From NCBI GenBank assembly GCA_934527255.1, contig CAKTAM010000115.1, positions 1 to 5,682 of the forward strand: a stretch of 5,682 bases of DNA. The letters run 5' to 3'. Below are positions 1 through 5,240 of the stretch, piece after piece (the stretch's first letter is position 1; each line of letters begins with the position of its first letter). The stretch comes from an uncultured Oscillospiraceae bacterium (GTDB lineage: Bacteria; Bacillota; Clostridia; Oscillospirales; Ruminococcaceae). The position numbers were made by a program, and so were the translations under genes. Under the pieces are notes generated by a model. It was not told the DNA's origin. It did no database searches and saw only the letters and a program-made list of their open reading frames with translations.

Positions 1-15
1 TAACAACCTGCCCAT
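1..15 (-). CDS. possible first codons of a gene that leaves the window
   Basis: An ATG on the minus strand at 15-13 opens a frame (M-G-R-L-L) that runs off the window. It is preceded by GGAG at 26-23 with 7 nt between, a normal ribosome binding site distance. Five codons cannot identify a product. The gene would lie downstream of pduL on the same strand but beyond the pduL terminator, so it would need its own promoter; I found no convincing one in 16-164. The ATG could also be chance. Confidence 0.25.
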
Positions 16-82
16 GCGACCTCTCCGCTGGCTCTCTCCTCTTGAATTCGTTGTCCAATATGTTTGACAAACCTACAGTTTT

Positions 83-129
83 CCGGCTTTTACATTCTTT
101 CCGGCCCATTGGCTTTTGCCGAAAGCCGG
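83..129. other. gene-free stretch with competing inverted repeats
   Basis: Between the pduL terminator and the left edge I see no gene. CCGGCTTT (83-90) is complementary to AAAGCCGG (122-129), while GGCTTT (111-116) is complementary to AAAGCC (122-127) with a 5-nt loop. The two pairings exclude each other. Without a T-tract on either side this is not a terminator. It could be part of the leader of the gene that may start at 15 on the minus strand, or chance in GC-rich DNA. Confidence 0.25.
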
Positions 130-164
130 CGGCGCGCAAAAAAGCGTTTTCCGCGGCAGGCAGC

Positions 165-196
165 AAAAGGGACGGTCAGTCAAACCGACCGTCCCT
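165..196 (-). terminator. intrinsic terminator of pduL
   Basis: On the minus strand AGGGACGGTC (196-187) pairs perfectly with GACCGTCCCT (177-168), a 10-bp GC-rich stem with a 9-nt loop. A TTTT run at 168-165 follows directly. The hairpin begins about 20 nt after the pduL stop codon. There is no T-tract on the plus side, so it acts on the pduL transcript. Confidence 0.88.
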
Positions 197-217
197 CTCA
201 ATGGCTGCTGTGCTTTT

Positions 218-781
218 TCAGCGAACAATCTCGCCGCTTTTGGGCCCGCCTGCCGCATTGGACTCATCCGTATCAATGTGCATGGCCGTGGCAAACTTGG
301 CGCTAACACGAACGACAACATCATCAAACACCAGCTTGCGGCCCTCGCCGCCGCAGGCAACGCGAATGATCTGCTTATCCTCCACGCCCATGGCTGCAGC
401 GTCCTCCGGGGTGATGTGCAGATGCCGCTTGGCGACGATCACGCCCTCGCTCAGCTCGACCTCACCGGCGGGGCCAACCAGCTTACATGCACCGGAACCG
501 GCAATATCGCCGCTTTCACGCACGGGCGCCGCAATGCCGATGGAACGTGCGTCTGTCGCCGAAAGCTCGACCTGATTGGCCGAACGCACCGGCCCCAGAA
601 TGGAAACGTTCGCCAGTTCCTTCTTCGGGCCGACCACGGTCACTCGCTCGTTGCTGGCAAACTGGCCCGGCTGAGACAGATCCTTCTTCTTCGTCAGCTG
701 ATAGCCCGCGCCGAACAGCGCCTCCAGCGTCTCCTGCGTGACATGAACATGACGGGCAGAGGTTTCAACCAGAAAAGACAT
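218..781 (-). CDS. pduL: phosphate propanoyltransferase (PduL-type phosphotransacylase)
   Basis: PduL enzymes interconvert acyl-CoA plus phosphate and acyl-phosphate plus CoA; with an acetate or propionate kinase this gives ATP by substrate-level phosphorylation. The 187-residue product shows the family hallmarks in order: the HVH metal pair H11/H13, the ILGPVR segment at 61-66, the QVELS.TDA region at 70-77, PVRESGD at 87-92, a second RHLH pair H120/H122, and a late histidine H168 in AMHID. In the known family these histidines hold the two zinc ions. The usual N-terminal encapsulation peptide of microcompartment PduL is absent: the protein opens almost at once with the catalytic fold. No shell genes are present, so a cytosolic housekeeping role, replacing or adding to Pta, is likely. 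AGGAGG at 795-790 sits 8 nt before the ATG. It has its own promoter and terminator, hence a monocistronic unit. Confidence 0.94.
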   Translation of the reverse strand: MSFLVETSARHVHVTQETLEALFGAGYQLTKKKDLSQPGQFASNERVTVVGPKKELANVSILGPVRSANQVELSATDARSIGIAAPVRESGDIAGSGACKLVGPAGEVELSEGVIVAKRHLHITPEDAAAMGVEDKQIIRVACGGEGRKLVFDDVVVRVSAKFATAMHIDTDESNAAGGPKSGEIVR

Positions 782-852
782 ACGAATATCCTCCTACTGC
801 TGCTGAATGCTGTAGCTTGTACAATTGCAGCTGTTGTGAATTGACAGCTTTA

Positions 853-881
853 ATCATACTCCTTGCGGCAGTGTTTCGCAA
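853..881 (-). promoter_or_regulatory. sigma-A-like promoter of pduL
   Basis: On the minus strand TTGCGA (881-876) and TATGAT (858-853) are separated by exactly 17 bp. The -10 box matches TATAAT at five of six positions and the -35 box matches TTGACA at four. Transcription would start near 846, giving a leader of about 65 nt. That leader begins with a short inverted repeat, AGCTGT/ACAGCT (829-834 and 844-849). Confidence 0.7.
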
Positions 882-883
882 GG
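861..883. promoter_or_regulatory. inverted repeat over the pduL -35 box, candidate operator
   Basis: CCTTGCG (861-867) and CGCAAGG (877-883) form a perfect 7-bp inverted repeat with a 9-bp gap. The right arm covers the pduL -35 box and the left arm lies in the spacer, so a bound dimeric regulator would block RNA polymerase. It lies upstream of the pduL start site, so it acts as DNA rather than as leader RNA. The regulator is unknown. Confidence 0.45.
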
Positions 884-942
884 GGGTATGCCACTTTTTA
901 TCGAATTTTCGCCATCGATGTCGCCCACAGCCGCGATTTTCA

Positions 943-971
943 TTGAAAAGGCAGCGGTTTTGCAGTATACT
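943..971 (+). promoter_or_regulatory. sigma-A-like promoter of the uracil-DNA glycosylase gene
   Basis: TTGAAA (943-948) and TATACT (966-971) are 17 bp apart; each box matches the consensus at five of six positions. Transcription would start near 978. The resulting leader of about 48 nt contains a small hairpin, CTGCGG/CCGCAG (985-990 and 996-1001, 5-nt loop), just before the AAGGAG ribosome binding site at 1010-1015. This promoter faces away from the pduL promoter 62 bp to the left. Confidence 0.75.
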
Positions 972-1025
972 GAAAAACAACATCCTGCGGTGATGCCGCA
1001 GACAGCAAAAAGGAGCGTGCCTGAT

Positions 1026-1598
1026 ATGACCATTGAAGAATGCCGTGAGCGTTGCCGGGCCTGCCACGCCTGCGGGCTGCGGGCAGGCTGTACACAGGTG
1101 GTTTTTGATGACGGTGTGCCAACGGCCCCTATCTGGCTGGTCGGCGAAGCGCCCGGTGCCAACGAGGACGCGCAGGGCCTGCCCTTTGTTGGCAGAAGCG
1201 GCGTTTTGCTGGATCAGTTTCTGACGGCGGCCGGTCTCTCGCGGCAAAAAAATGTTTATATAACCAATATTGTAAAGTGCCGCCCGCCGCAAAACCGTGA
1301 CCCTGCCCCGGAGGAACGGGAGGCCTGCATGATCTGGCTGCGCCGACAGTTCGTGCTGCTGCGGCCGCGCATGGTGGTATGTCTGGGCCGCATTGCCGCG
1401 CAAAAGCTGATCAGACCGGATTTTTCCGTCACCCGTGAGCACGGCCAGTGGGAAGAAAAGAACGGCGTGCTGTTTACTGCCACATGGCACCCGGCCGCCC
1501 TGCTGCGCTACCCGGAAAACAAGACGGCCTCCTTTGCCGATTTTGTCGCCGTGCGGGAAAAAGCTCAACTGCTGTGCCCGGAAATTTTTGCACACTGA
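1026..1598 (+). CDS. family 4 uracil-DNA glycosylase (iron-sulfur type)
   Basis: Removes uracil from DNA after cytosine deamination or dUTP misincorporation, the first step of base excision repair. The 190-residue protein has the family 4 signatures: motif A GEAPGANED at 40-48 with E41, followed by GLPFVGRSG at 51-59; the N-I-V-K-C-R-P-P segment at 81-88; and motif B HPAALLR at 155-161 with catalytic-site H155. The four likely 4Fe-4S ligands are C13, C16, C85 and C101. Two further N-terminal cysteines, C6 and C10, and C22 make the amino end unusually cysteine-rich, so the exact ligand set is an inference. An in-frame ATG exists at 888, but it lies upstream of the promoter; the ATG at 1026 follows AAGGAG at 1010-1015 and places the first cysteines where the family has them. 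Length is normal for the family (about 190-220). Confidence 0.93.
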   Translation: MTIEECRERCRACHACGLRAGCTQVVFDDGVPTAPIWLVGEAPGANEDAQGLPFVGRSGVLLDQFLTAAGLSRQKNVYITNIVKCRPPQNRDPAPEEREACMIWLRRQFVLLRPRMVVCLGRIAAQKLIRPDFSVTREHGQWEEKNGVLFTATWHPAALLRYPENKTASFADFVAVREKAQLLCPEIFAH

Positions 1599-1608
1599 AA
1601 AACGCTTT

Positions 1609-1634
1609 TGCAGCGACGCCCGCAGCACTTTTTT
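1609..1634 (+). terminator. weak intrinsic terminator after the uracil-DNA glycosylase gene
   Basis: Starting 10 nt after the stop codon, TGC-A-GCG (1609-1615) pairs with CGC-A-GCA (1621-1627) around a 5-nt loop, with one A/A mismatch. A run of six T follows at 1629-1634. The stem is short, so termination may be partial. The larger stem-loop at 1641-1704 directly downstream could serve as a second terminator. Confidence 0.45.
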
Positions 1635-1640
1635 ACAGAC

Positions 1641-1704
1641 AAAGCACCTCTTTCCTGCATAGTATGGCTCAGCAGCCAGAATTTCTGCAGAGAAGAGGTG
1701 CTTT
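1641..1704 (+). promoter_or_regulatory. long RNA stem-loop that buries the ribosome binding site of the next gene
   Basis: AAAGCACCTCTT (1641-1652) is perfectly complementary to AAGAGGTGCTTT (1693-1704). After a G-U pair and a C/A mismatch the stem continues with CTGCA (1655-1659) against TGCAG (1686-1690), and the tip carries TGGCT/AGCCA (1665-1669 and 1674-1678) with a 4-nt loop. The ribosome binding site AGAAGAGG (1691-1698) of the following gene lies inside the 3' arm, and its GTG start (1707) is only 3 nt beyond the stem. A T5 run (1702-1706) ends the structure. It could therefore be a translation-blocking leader, an attenuator, or the main terminator of the upstream gene. I recognise no known riboswitch class in it. 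Confidence 0.7.
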
Positions 1705-1706
1705 TT

Positions 1707-2789
1707 GTGTTGCCGGAAAATACAGTGTTTCGCAGTGCATTCACCCCTGACGGCTGGGTCGAGCCGCGTGACGATGCCCACGGCCCCGCTGTTCTTGTGC
1801 ATCTGCCTCCTGCCGTCACGCCGCTTTCCTTCTGGCAGCAGCACTTTCCAAACGCCCTGCAGCAGACAGACGAACTGTTTGCCGACCCGCTCGTTCCGCA
1901 ATGGTTGGAGGGTGCTTCGCTGTCATCCGCCTGCGCCCCCTGGCATGCGGACGCGCTGCTTGTGCTGAAAAGCGACCTTCTGCACCCGCGAAAGAGCAGC
2001 AATGCGCCGTTTGGCGACATCTGGCTGGATCAATACGCCGATCTTCCGCCGCTTTCCCCACAGGCACGCGCCGAGGGAAGGCTGCTGCTGAAACGGCAGC
2101 GCGAGGCCATTTTGCAGGCGCAGAATGCGTTGACGGCGGCGCGCTCCTTTCTGGGCGAAAATCTGCGGCTTTCCGCTGCCCATCTGCGCCCCGCCGCCCT
2201 TTTGCAGTTGGCAGACACCCTGTTTGAAGAGGTTCGACGCGCTGCCGCATGCCCGGCCGCTGCATCCGCCTGCAGCATTCGCTTTTTTACGGCCCCGGCC
2301 GCGGCAGGCGGTCTGCTGTGCGCCCCGGCGCTGCAAAAACGGGCCGACGCTGTTTTTGTGCTGGAGGATCCAGACGGTGCAGCCGCCAGGATGCTGCTGT
2401 ATCGGCTTTACCGCAAAGCGCTGGACTGCGGCGAGCCGCTCTGCGTTGGGCGCTGCCCGCTTTTCTGGCCGGATAAAATCGACCATCTGCTGTTTATCAA
2501 ACGGCGCATTCTGTTCACGACCTCTCACCGCTTTCATGCATGGAAAGCAGCCGGGCGCCGCATCGACCTTCGCGCACAGGCCGTCGGTTTTTTCCCGGGA
2601 AAGATGCCGCAGCGCATGCGGGCAAATGAAAAACGTGCCGCCGCTCTGCTGGGCCAGTGCCAGGGGGCAATGCGCGAAGTATGGCGCCTTCAGGCTGCAT
2701 TGGCCGCACGGTGCCTACTGACACCGGAGTGCCCGTATCCCCTGCCTCCGCGCAGCAGCACCAGCAGAAAGAACAGAGCGGACACATAG
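1707..2789 (+). CDS. degenerate PRK06851-like tandem P-loop protein lacking both Walker A motifs
   Basis: No function is known. The 360-residue length and layout fit, from my memory of the family, the PRK06851-type predicted ATPases: two similar halves, each with a P-loop strand-loop-helix, a Cys-Pro/Asp-rich segment, and a helical tail. Half 1 spans roughly 8-150: P-loop position 29-45, and a tail starting GDIWLDQY at 103-110. Half 2 spans roughly 191-335: RFFTAPAAAGG at 192-202, P-loop position 216-231, CPLFWPDKIDHLLF at 250-263, and TTSHRFH at 271-277. In both halves the glycines and the lysine of GxxxxGK[ST] are gone; at the second site A and R stand where K and S belong. ATP binding is thus unlikely. 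The reading frame is otherwise intact and full length, which argues against a fresh pseudogene. The GTG start at 1707 is chosen for AGAAGAGG at 1691-1698; TTG at 1710 is the alternative. Its last 33 codons overlap the convergent transporter gene. Confidence 0.68.
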   Translation: MLPENTVFRSAFTPDGWVEPRDDAHGPAVLVHLPPAVTPLSFWQQHFPNALQQTDELFADPLVPQWLEGASLSSACAPWHADALLVLKSDLLHPRKSSNAPFGDIWLDQYADLPPLSPQARAEGRLLLKRQREAILQAQNALTAARSFLGENLRLSAAHLRPAALLQLADTLFEEVRRAAACPAAASACSIRFFTAPAAAGGLLCAPALQKRADAVFVLEDPDGAAARMLLYRLYRKALDCGEPLCVGRCPLFWPDKIDHLLFIKRRILFTTSHRFHAWKAAGRRIDLRAQAVGFFPGKMPQRMRANEKRAAALLGQCQGAMREVWRLQAALAARCLLTPECPYPLPPRSSTSRKNRADT

Positions 2790-3775
2790 CCGACGCCGGG
2801 ATAAACGAGCCCCAGCAGACGGTCAAAGGGCAGCCGCGCCCCGGCGCAGGCCAGCGCCGTCAGCCCCAATGCCGATACGCGGTAGCCAACGCTTTTCTCC
2901 TGCGGGGCAATGGCGCGGCACACCGACCACAGCAGCGGCACCGCCGTTGTGTAAATGCTGAACAGCACGATCACCCCATAAAACCACCCCGCCAGCCCGG
3001 AAACCTGCCGGGCCAGTGTCAGCGCGGGCAGCTGGTCGCCCAGCAGCTGCGGCAGGTTTTTACACAGGCCAAGGTGCAGCGCCGCCCCGGTCAGCATATA
3101 GCCGCCATTGCCCAACAGGGCAATGGCCAAGGCTTCCTTTGGTCCGGAAAGCTCTTTGCCTACCGTCAGCAAAAACGGCACCTGCGTCACCATGCCAAAG
3201 CAGGCATAGCTGACCGCAGCCAGCGCCCAACTGCCTGCAGGCTGCGAAAGCTGCATCCACAGCGTGTTTTCCTGCCCCCGCGCAATGCCAAACGCGCCAA
3301 GACCAAGTGCACATACAATGATGATGGGCCCCAGACTGCCGGACAGAGCCGTGATGCACTGCAGCCCCAGTAAAACGGTGACCAGCACCGGCAGGCCCAT
3401 CCAGACCTTTCCCCGCGCTGCCGGAACACCGAACAGCTCTGCCAGAGCCGCGCCGCCGCCTGCGATCGTCACGCACAAAACCAGTGACATCAGCAGCGGC
3501 GTCAGCCAGAAAAACACTCCGCCCACCGCCGCGCCGCCAAGCCGCTGATATTGCCACCGCACCGGCGCCTCCGGAGCCTGCCGCCCGGCTTCCAGCAGCC
3601 GAAAGGAAAAAGCGACCAGTAAAACGCATGCCAGCACGCTCATGCACAAGCCGCGCTGCGGGCCGTAGGAGGTGTAAAACTGCAGGATCTCCTGCCCGGA
3701 AGCAAACCCGGAGCCCACATGAAAGGCCATGATGCTGCCGCCAAGCGACAAAACGCGCATTGCTTTTTTGAACAC
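2690..3775 (-). CDS. ykvI: YkvI-type (COG3949) membrane transporter, LeuT-fold
   Basis: Predicted integral membrane protein of 361 residues with about ten hydrophobic segments, resembling B. subtilis YkvI and distantly the amino-acid/cation symporters of the APC superfamily. The first helix carries the characteristic GSGFASGQE stretch at 21-29, whose glycine-rich break corresponds to the unwound substrate and ion site in LeuT-fold carriers; it is followed by ILQFYTSYG. Substrate is unknown for this family; amino acid uptake driven by a cation is the usual guess. I prefer the GTG at 3775 over the ATG at 3799: GGAGGGGAG at 3790-3782 precedes the GTG at normal distance, while the ATG has no site, and a short polar start (F-K-K-A-M) before helix 1 is typical. 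The gene follows a long non-coding leader. Its last 33 codons or so run antisense to the neighbouring gene's end, and no terminator is visible there. Confidence 0.85.
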   Translation of the reverse strand: MFKKAMRVLSLGGSIMAFHVGSGFASGQEILQFYTSYGPQRGLCMSVLACVLLVAFSFRLLEAGRQAPEAPVRWQYQRLGGAAVGGVFFWLTPLLMSLVLCVTIAGGGAALAELFGVPAARGKVWMGLPVLVTVLLGLQCITALSGSLGPIIIVCALGLGAFGIARGQENTLWMQLSQPAGSWALAAVSYACFGMVTQVPFLLTVGKELSGPKEALAIALLGNGGYMLTGAALHLGLCKNLPQLLGDQLPALTLARQVSGLAGWFYGVIVLFSIYTTAVPLLWSVCRAIAPQEKSVGYRVSALGLTALACAGARLPFDRLLGLVYPGVGYVSALFFLLVLLRGGRGYGHSGVSRHRAANAA

Positions 3776-3781
3776 TACACT

Positions 3782-3790
3782 CTCCCCTCC
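3782..3790 (-). promoter_or_regulatory. ribosome binding site deciding a GTG start for ykvI
   Basis: GGAGGGGAG on the minus strand lies downstream of the first in-frame ATG (3799) and 6-10 nt upstream of the in-frame GTG at 3775. This sets the translation start at GTG. Confidence 0.7.
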
Positions 3791-3807
3791 AGATGACAAG
3801 CGTTCTT

Positions 3808-4019
3808 CCGCTTTCAGCCTATGCAGCTCTGCGGCGTAATAGTCGCTGTGCCAAACCGCCGAAAGAGAAAGCTTTCACAAAATGAAACAGCCCCCGCCGT
3901 ATCACCGGCAGGGGCTTTTCTTGAGAGGAGGACTGCCGACAGGCCGCTTGCAGGCCCACCATGCAGGAAAGCAAAAGCTTTCAAAGAGAAGGGAGGAGAA
4001 ACAAAATCATTGAAAGCGG
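3808..4019 (-). ncRNA. candidate structured leader of ykvI or independent small RNA
   Basis: This gene-free stretch lies between a strong promoter (start site near 4034) and the ykvI ribosome binding site. On the minus strand CCGCTTTCA (4019-4011) is perfectly complementary to TGAAAGCGG (3816-3808), a 9-bp pairing that would close a domain of about 210 nt ending 17 nt before the ribosome binding site. Inside are GAAAGC-TTTT-GCTTTC (3982-3967), a GGCC/GGCC hairpin, the strong hairpin at 3916-3889, a GAAAGCTTTC palindrome (3876-3867) and CGGCG/CGCCG. GCTTTCAA (4017-4010) can instead pair with TTGAAAGC (3984-3977), so alternative folds exist. I checked by eye for T-box, glycine, lysine, FMN, purine, cobalamin and cyclic-di-GMP riboswitch motifs and found none. 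No convincing small coding frame with a ribosome binding site was seen. Confidence 0.4.
3879..3916 (-). terminator. terminator-like hairpin between the lipoprotein gene and ykvI
   Basis: On the minus strand AGCCCCTGCCG (3916-3906) pairs with CGGCGGGGGCT (3899-3889): 11 bp with one U-G pair and a 6-nt loop. It is followed by a T-rich but interrupted tail (GTTTCATTTTG). On the plus strand the same DNA has one C/A mismatch but a better tail, TTTTCTT (3916-3922); no plus-strand gene precedes it. It may end the lipoprotein transcript, end a short RNA made from the promoter at 4041-4069, or act as an attenuator for ykvI. Confidence 0.6.
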
Positions 4020-4029
4020 TATTCTTTTT

Positions 4030-4048
4030 GTTACAAGCATATTGTAAC
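4030..4048. promoter_or_regulatory. 19-bp palindrome over the -10 box, candidate operator
   Basis: GTTACAAGCATATTGTAAC has perfect 7-bp arms (GTTACAA/TTGTAAC) around 5 bp. It covers the -10 box and the expected start site of the promoter at 4041-4069, the classic place for a repressor. The arms do not match an operator I can name with confidence. Confidence 0.6.
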
Positions 4049-4069
4049 CTTTTTGAAATCACTTGTCAA
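4041..4069 (-). promoter_or_regulatory. strong sigma-A-type promoter upstream of ykvI
   Basis: On the minus strand a perfect TTGACA (4069-4064) and TACAAT (4046-4041, five of six) are separated by 17 bp in an AT-rich block unlike the GC-rich surroundings. Transcription would begin near 4034. It starts only 28 bp after the lipoprotein stop codon and about 260 nt before the ykvI start, so it drives the long leader and probably ykvI. Confidence 0.82.
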
Positions 4070-4097
4070 GATGATTTTGTCATTTTTTTGTAATTTT

Positions 4098-5183
4098 TTA
4101 CGTTTTTCCCTCTGCGGCCTCCGCAATGCGCTGCTGACGCACCTCGGCGTCCGTTTCCACCGGCAGCAGCTCATCTAACACGCCGGAATAAGCGTCCGTT
4201 TTCACTCTTTCCAGCTGCTCCTGCTCCTGCTGCGACAGCGCGCCCGGGTAGGAATCTCCCGGCATAAACAACAGCGAGCCGTTTTTCATTTCCAGCACCT
4301 GAACGCCGGTCAGCGTTTCTCCGCCGCAGCATTGCTCCAGAACGCGCTTCAATATTTTCGAGGTCTGAAAATCAAAGGCAGCCATCGCCTGCGGCAGGGC
4401 TGTCAGCTCCGTTTCGCCGCCCAGCAGCAGCCACCCGCTGCCCTGCTTTTCCCACAGACCCTCCAGCAGGGCAACGCTGCTGTCCTCCAGCTGGGTGCAA
4501 ACGGTATCCGCCCCCTCCTGCTTCAGCTGCTGCAGGGCTGTCGTCAGCTCATGCTCTCCCGGCGCCTTCCCCAGCGCAACATACAGTGCGCGGATGCCCG
4601 CCCGCTGCTGGCTGGCCCCGGCATAAAATGCCAGAAAGCGCCGCTCTGCCCGGCTGCCGCCCTCCTCGGTCAAAAAAGCGACTGTCTGCCGTTCGCTGTT
4701 CAGTGCGGCCAGCACCCCGCAGATATAGTAAGCGGCTGCATCCTCCCACACCAGCCAGGAGACGTTTTCCAACTTGGCCGTTTCTCCCGGCGCGGCATCC
4801 AGACAAAAGTAGTGCATACTGGGGTAATACCCGGCGTTTCGTCGCACCCACTCGCTGGCGACGTCACCGGCCAGACGGTCAAGGATGATCAGATCATAAA
4901 CGCTGTCAGAGGCCTGATTCAGTGCTGTGCTGGCCTTATCCGCCTGCCCCTGCACCTCCAGCAGCGTCACCTGTGCATCAGCGGCCTGCGCCGCCTCGCA
5001 CAGGGCATCCCATGCCTGCGCCGAAAACGGCTGAGCAACGTCATCCGTTACAAACAGCAGCCTGCGGGGGCCCTGCTCCTCCTGTGCATCCGCAGCAACG
5101 CTTACCGATCGGCTGCAGCCGGTCAGCAACAGCGAAAATGCGGCCAGCAATGTCAACACCCATGCCCTCAACTTTCTGCGCAT
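4098..5183 (-). CDS. BMP/PnrA/Med-family substrate-binding lipoprotein
   Basis: Predicted exported lipoprotein of 361 residues with a type I periplasmic-binding fold. The N-terminus has a basic start (MRRKLR), a hydrophobic core at 8-20, and a lipobox LLTG|C with C23 as lipidated residue. Mature domain 1 begins RLLFVTDD (41-48) and includes SAQAWDALCEAA and the strand YDLIILD; the W-E-D-A-A-A-Y-Y-x-x-G-V-L-A-A-L segment (about 146-161) followed by TVAFLTEEGG and RRFLAFYAGA is characteristic of the basic-membrane-protein family. Relatives bind nucleosides for ABC import (PnrA, BmpA) or act in signalling (B. subtilis Med). No permease or ATPase gene is near, so a transport role is not shown. 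The ATG at 5183 is chosen because GGGAGGAGG (5200-5192) precedes it by 8 nt; upstream in-frame ATGs overlap the promoter. It has its own promoter and follows spo0A on the same strand. Confidence 0.82.
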   Translation of the reverse strand: MRRKLRAWVLTLLAAFSLLLTGCSRSVSVAADAQEEQGPRRLLFVTDDVAQPFSAQAWDALCEAAQAADAQVTLLEVQGQADKASTALNQASDSVYDLIILDRLAGDVASEWVRRNAGYYPSMHYFCLDAAPGETAKLENVSWLVWEDAAAYYICGVLAALNSERQTVAFLTEEGGSRAERRFLAFYAGASQQRAGIRALYVALGKAPGEHELTTALQQLKQEGADTVCTQLEDSSVALLEGLWEKQGSGWLLLGGETELTALPQAMAAFDFQTSKILKRVLEQCCGGETLTGVQVLEMKNGSLLFMPGDSYPGALSQQEQEQLERVKTDAYSGVLDELLPVETDAEVRQQRIAEAAEGKT

Positions 5184-5211
5184 TTGCTTTGCCTCCTCCC
5201 GTTTTTCTTTC

Positions 5212-5240
5212 ATTTTATCCGGAAAGCGCCGCAAATGCAA
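5212..5240 (-). promoter_or_regulatory. promoter of the lipoprotein gene
   Basis: On the minus strand TTGCAT (5240-5235) lies 17 bp upstream of TAAAAT (5217-5212). The -10 box matches at five of six positions and the -35 box at only three, so an activator may help. The start site would be near 5205, giving a leader of only about 20 nt that is mostly ribosome binding site. The -35 box coincides with one copy of the TGCATTT repeat. Confidence 0.6.

Noticed and set aside
116..844. Long open frame on the plus strand opposite pduL
   Set aside because: It mirrors pduL, lacks a ribosome binding site, crosses the pduL promoter and terminator, and its translation resembles no protein; GC-rich codon bias of the real gene keeps the opposite frame open.
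1632..1665. Promoter (TTTACA with TAGTAT) for the degenerate ATPase gene
   Set aside because: Spacing is 22 bp and the -10 match is poor; other -35 choices match no better, so I do not annotate it.
765..1901. 378-codon open frame on the minus strand opposite the uracil-DNA glycosylase
   Set aside because: It runs through both divergent promoters and the stem-loop at 1641-1704, has no start signals, and shows no domain pattern.
3776..4034. T-box or other known riboswitch
   Set aside because: The T-box antiterminator core (TGGNACCGCG) and the core motifs I know for common riboswitches are absent; TTTGGCACAGCG near 3850 is only a superficial resemblance.
3814..4062. 82-codon open frame on the minus strand in the ykvI leader
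   Set aside because: Its ATG lies inside the spacer of the promoter, upstream of the expected transcription start, and no ribosome binding site precedes any internal ATG.
3821..4093. Plus-strand frame with GGGAGG near 3991-3996 in the intergenic region
   Set aside because: Only a TTG could start behind that site, giving a short hydrophobic peptide over the promoter and palindrome; too weak to call.
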